Source of the DNA: Lepidostoma basale
Taxonomy: Eukaryota; Arthropoda; Insecta; Trichoptera; Lepidostomatidae
DNA length: 64,000 nt
Direction of reading: 5' to 3'
NCBI GenBank assembly: GCA_022606425.2
Contig: JAHDVF020000513.1
Span: 419,284-483,283, forward strand
This document shows positions 63,646-64,000 of this stretch, one piece after another. The translations under genes were made by a program, and so were the position numbers. The notes beneath the pieces are model-generated. The model had not been told where the DNA came from. It made no database searches and worked only from the letters and a program-made list of their open reading frames with translations. Every line of letters begins with the position of its first letter. Position 1 is the stretch's first letter.

Positions 63646-64000
63646 AAAAAAAATCTAATACCTTTGTTTTTAAATCTTTGTCTTAAAAAAATAAGATACA
63701 CTTCATTGTTATAGCTGTATTTTAGCAAATAAAATTATAATACAATAATAAAAAATATAATTTTAATATAATATAATACATTTTCAACGGATTTTGTATT
63801 TAATTAAATGTGGAAATATTTCAAATATACTCGTATTTTTGAAAATACGAGTAGTATTGTTATTTCACAACACTTTTTTGTGTTCTTTGCGAACATACTC
63901 GTATTTCGGACCACATACGTCCTTCCTTAGTGTAAAATTTTTGACAATACATAAAAGAAAAAATCAGATCAATGGTCAGAAACAAGTGTGCAAAAAGTGT
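63646..64000. other. No gene seen; AT-rich
   Basis: Two inverse copies of ATACTCGTATTT near 63,828-63,850 and again at 63,895. Nothing else. Confidence 0.4.

Noticed and set aside
18300..64000. BTB/common 5' exons of mod(mdg4)
   Set aside because: Looked for a BTB-like reading in the given frames and in the divide; none found, so the common part must lie outside or is unrecognisable.
1..64000. CRISPR arrays, bacterial operons, ribosome binding sites
   Set aside because: Nothing of the kind; the DNA is that of an animal nucleus with spliced exons and retroelements.

Overview
The window looks like AT-rich, repeat-laden nuclear DNA of an insect. It has spliced genes with GT/AG introns, tRNA-derived SINEs, at least seven kinds of LINE 3' ends, pogo/Tigger, mariner and hAT elements, many MITEs, an insect-type gustatory receptor, and FLYWCH exons of the mod(mdg4) type. 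I cannot name the species from the sequence.

Left part (1-19 kb): a recent segmental duplication. Copy A (about 1-5,690) and copy B (about 12,575-18,940) are almost identical over long stretches; about 4 differences were counted by eye in one 780-base stretch. Each copy carries the last two exons of a gustatory receptor (Gr) gene. For copy B the first exon is also present (10,205-10,999). Joining 10,205-10,999, 15,341-15,488 and 18,056-18,234 gives a 373-residue receptor with matching splice phases. Copy A has exons at 2,508-2,655 and 5,213-5,376; its first exon should lie left of the window.

Right part (23.6-63.1 kb): the main discovery. Fourteen small terminal exons are spread over 40 kb. 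Five lie on the minus strand (23.6-37.5 kb) and nine on the plus strand (41.8-63.1 kb). Each starts right after an AG acceptor with two bases of a split codon (phase 1), stays open, and ends in its own stop. Eleven encode a FLYWCH zinc finger. Three encode a cysteine-rich finger like the C-terminal end of piggyBac transposases. This is the layout expected of the 3' exon reservoir of mod(mdg4), a BTB-protein locus known in Drosophila and silkworm to join a common 5' part to alternative 3' exons from either strand by trans-splicing. No BTB/common exon is visible here. Since the exons lie on both strands, one pre-mRNA cannot hold them all: at least five would need trans-splicing or their own transcripts.

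Everything else is mobile DNA or has no readable content. Notable are LINE fragments with (GTTA)n or (GTTT)n tails and SINEs sharing that tail, two tRNA-like SINE families, pogo-like elements ending within about a dozen bases of two exon stops, a 198-200 bp tandem array inside the exon cluster, and at least six sequence families of a short stem-loop with a hammerhead-ribozyme-like core (CTGANGA, stem, GAAA), often in inverted pairs. Such motifs are known from Penelope-like retroelements.
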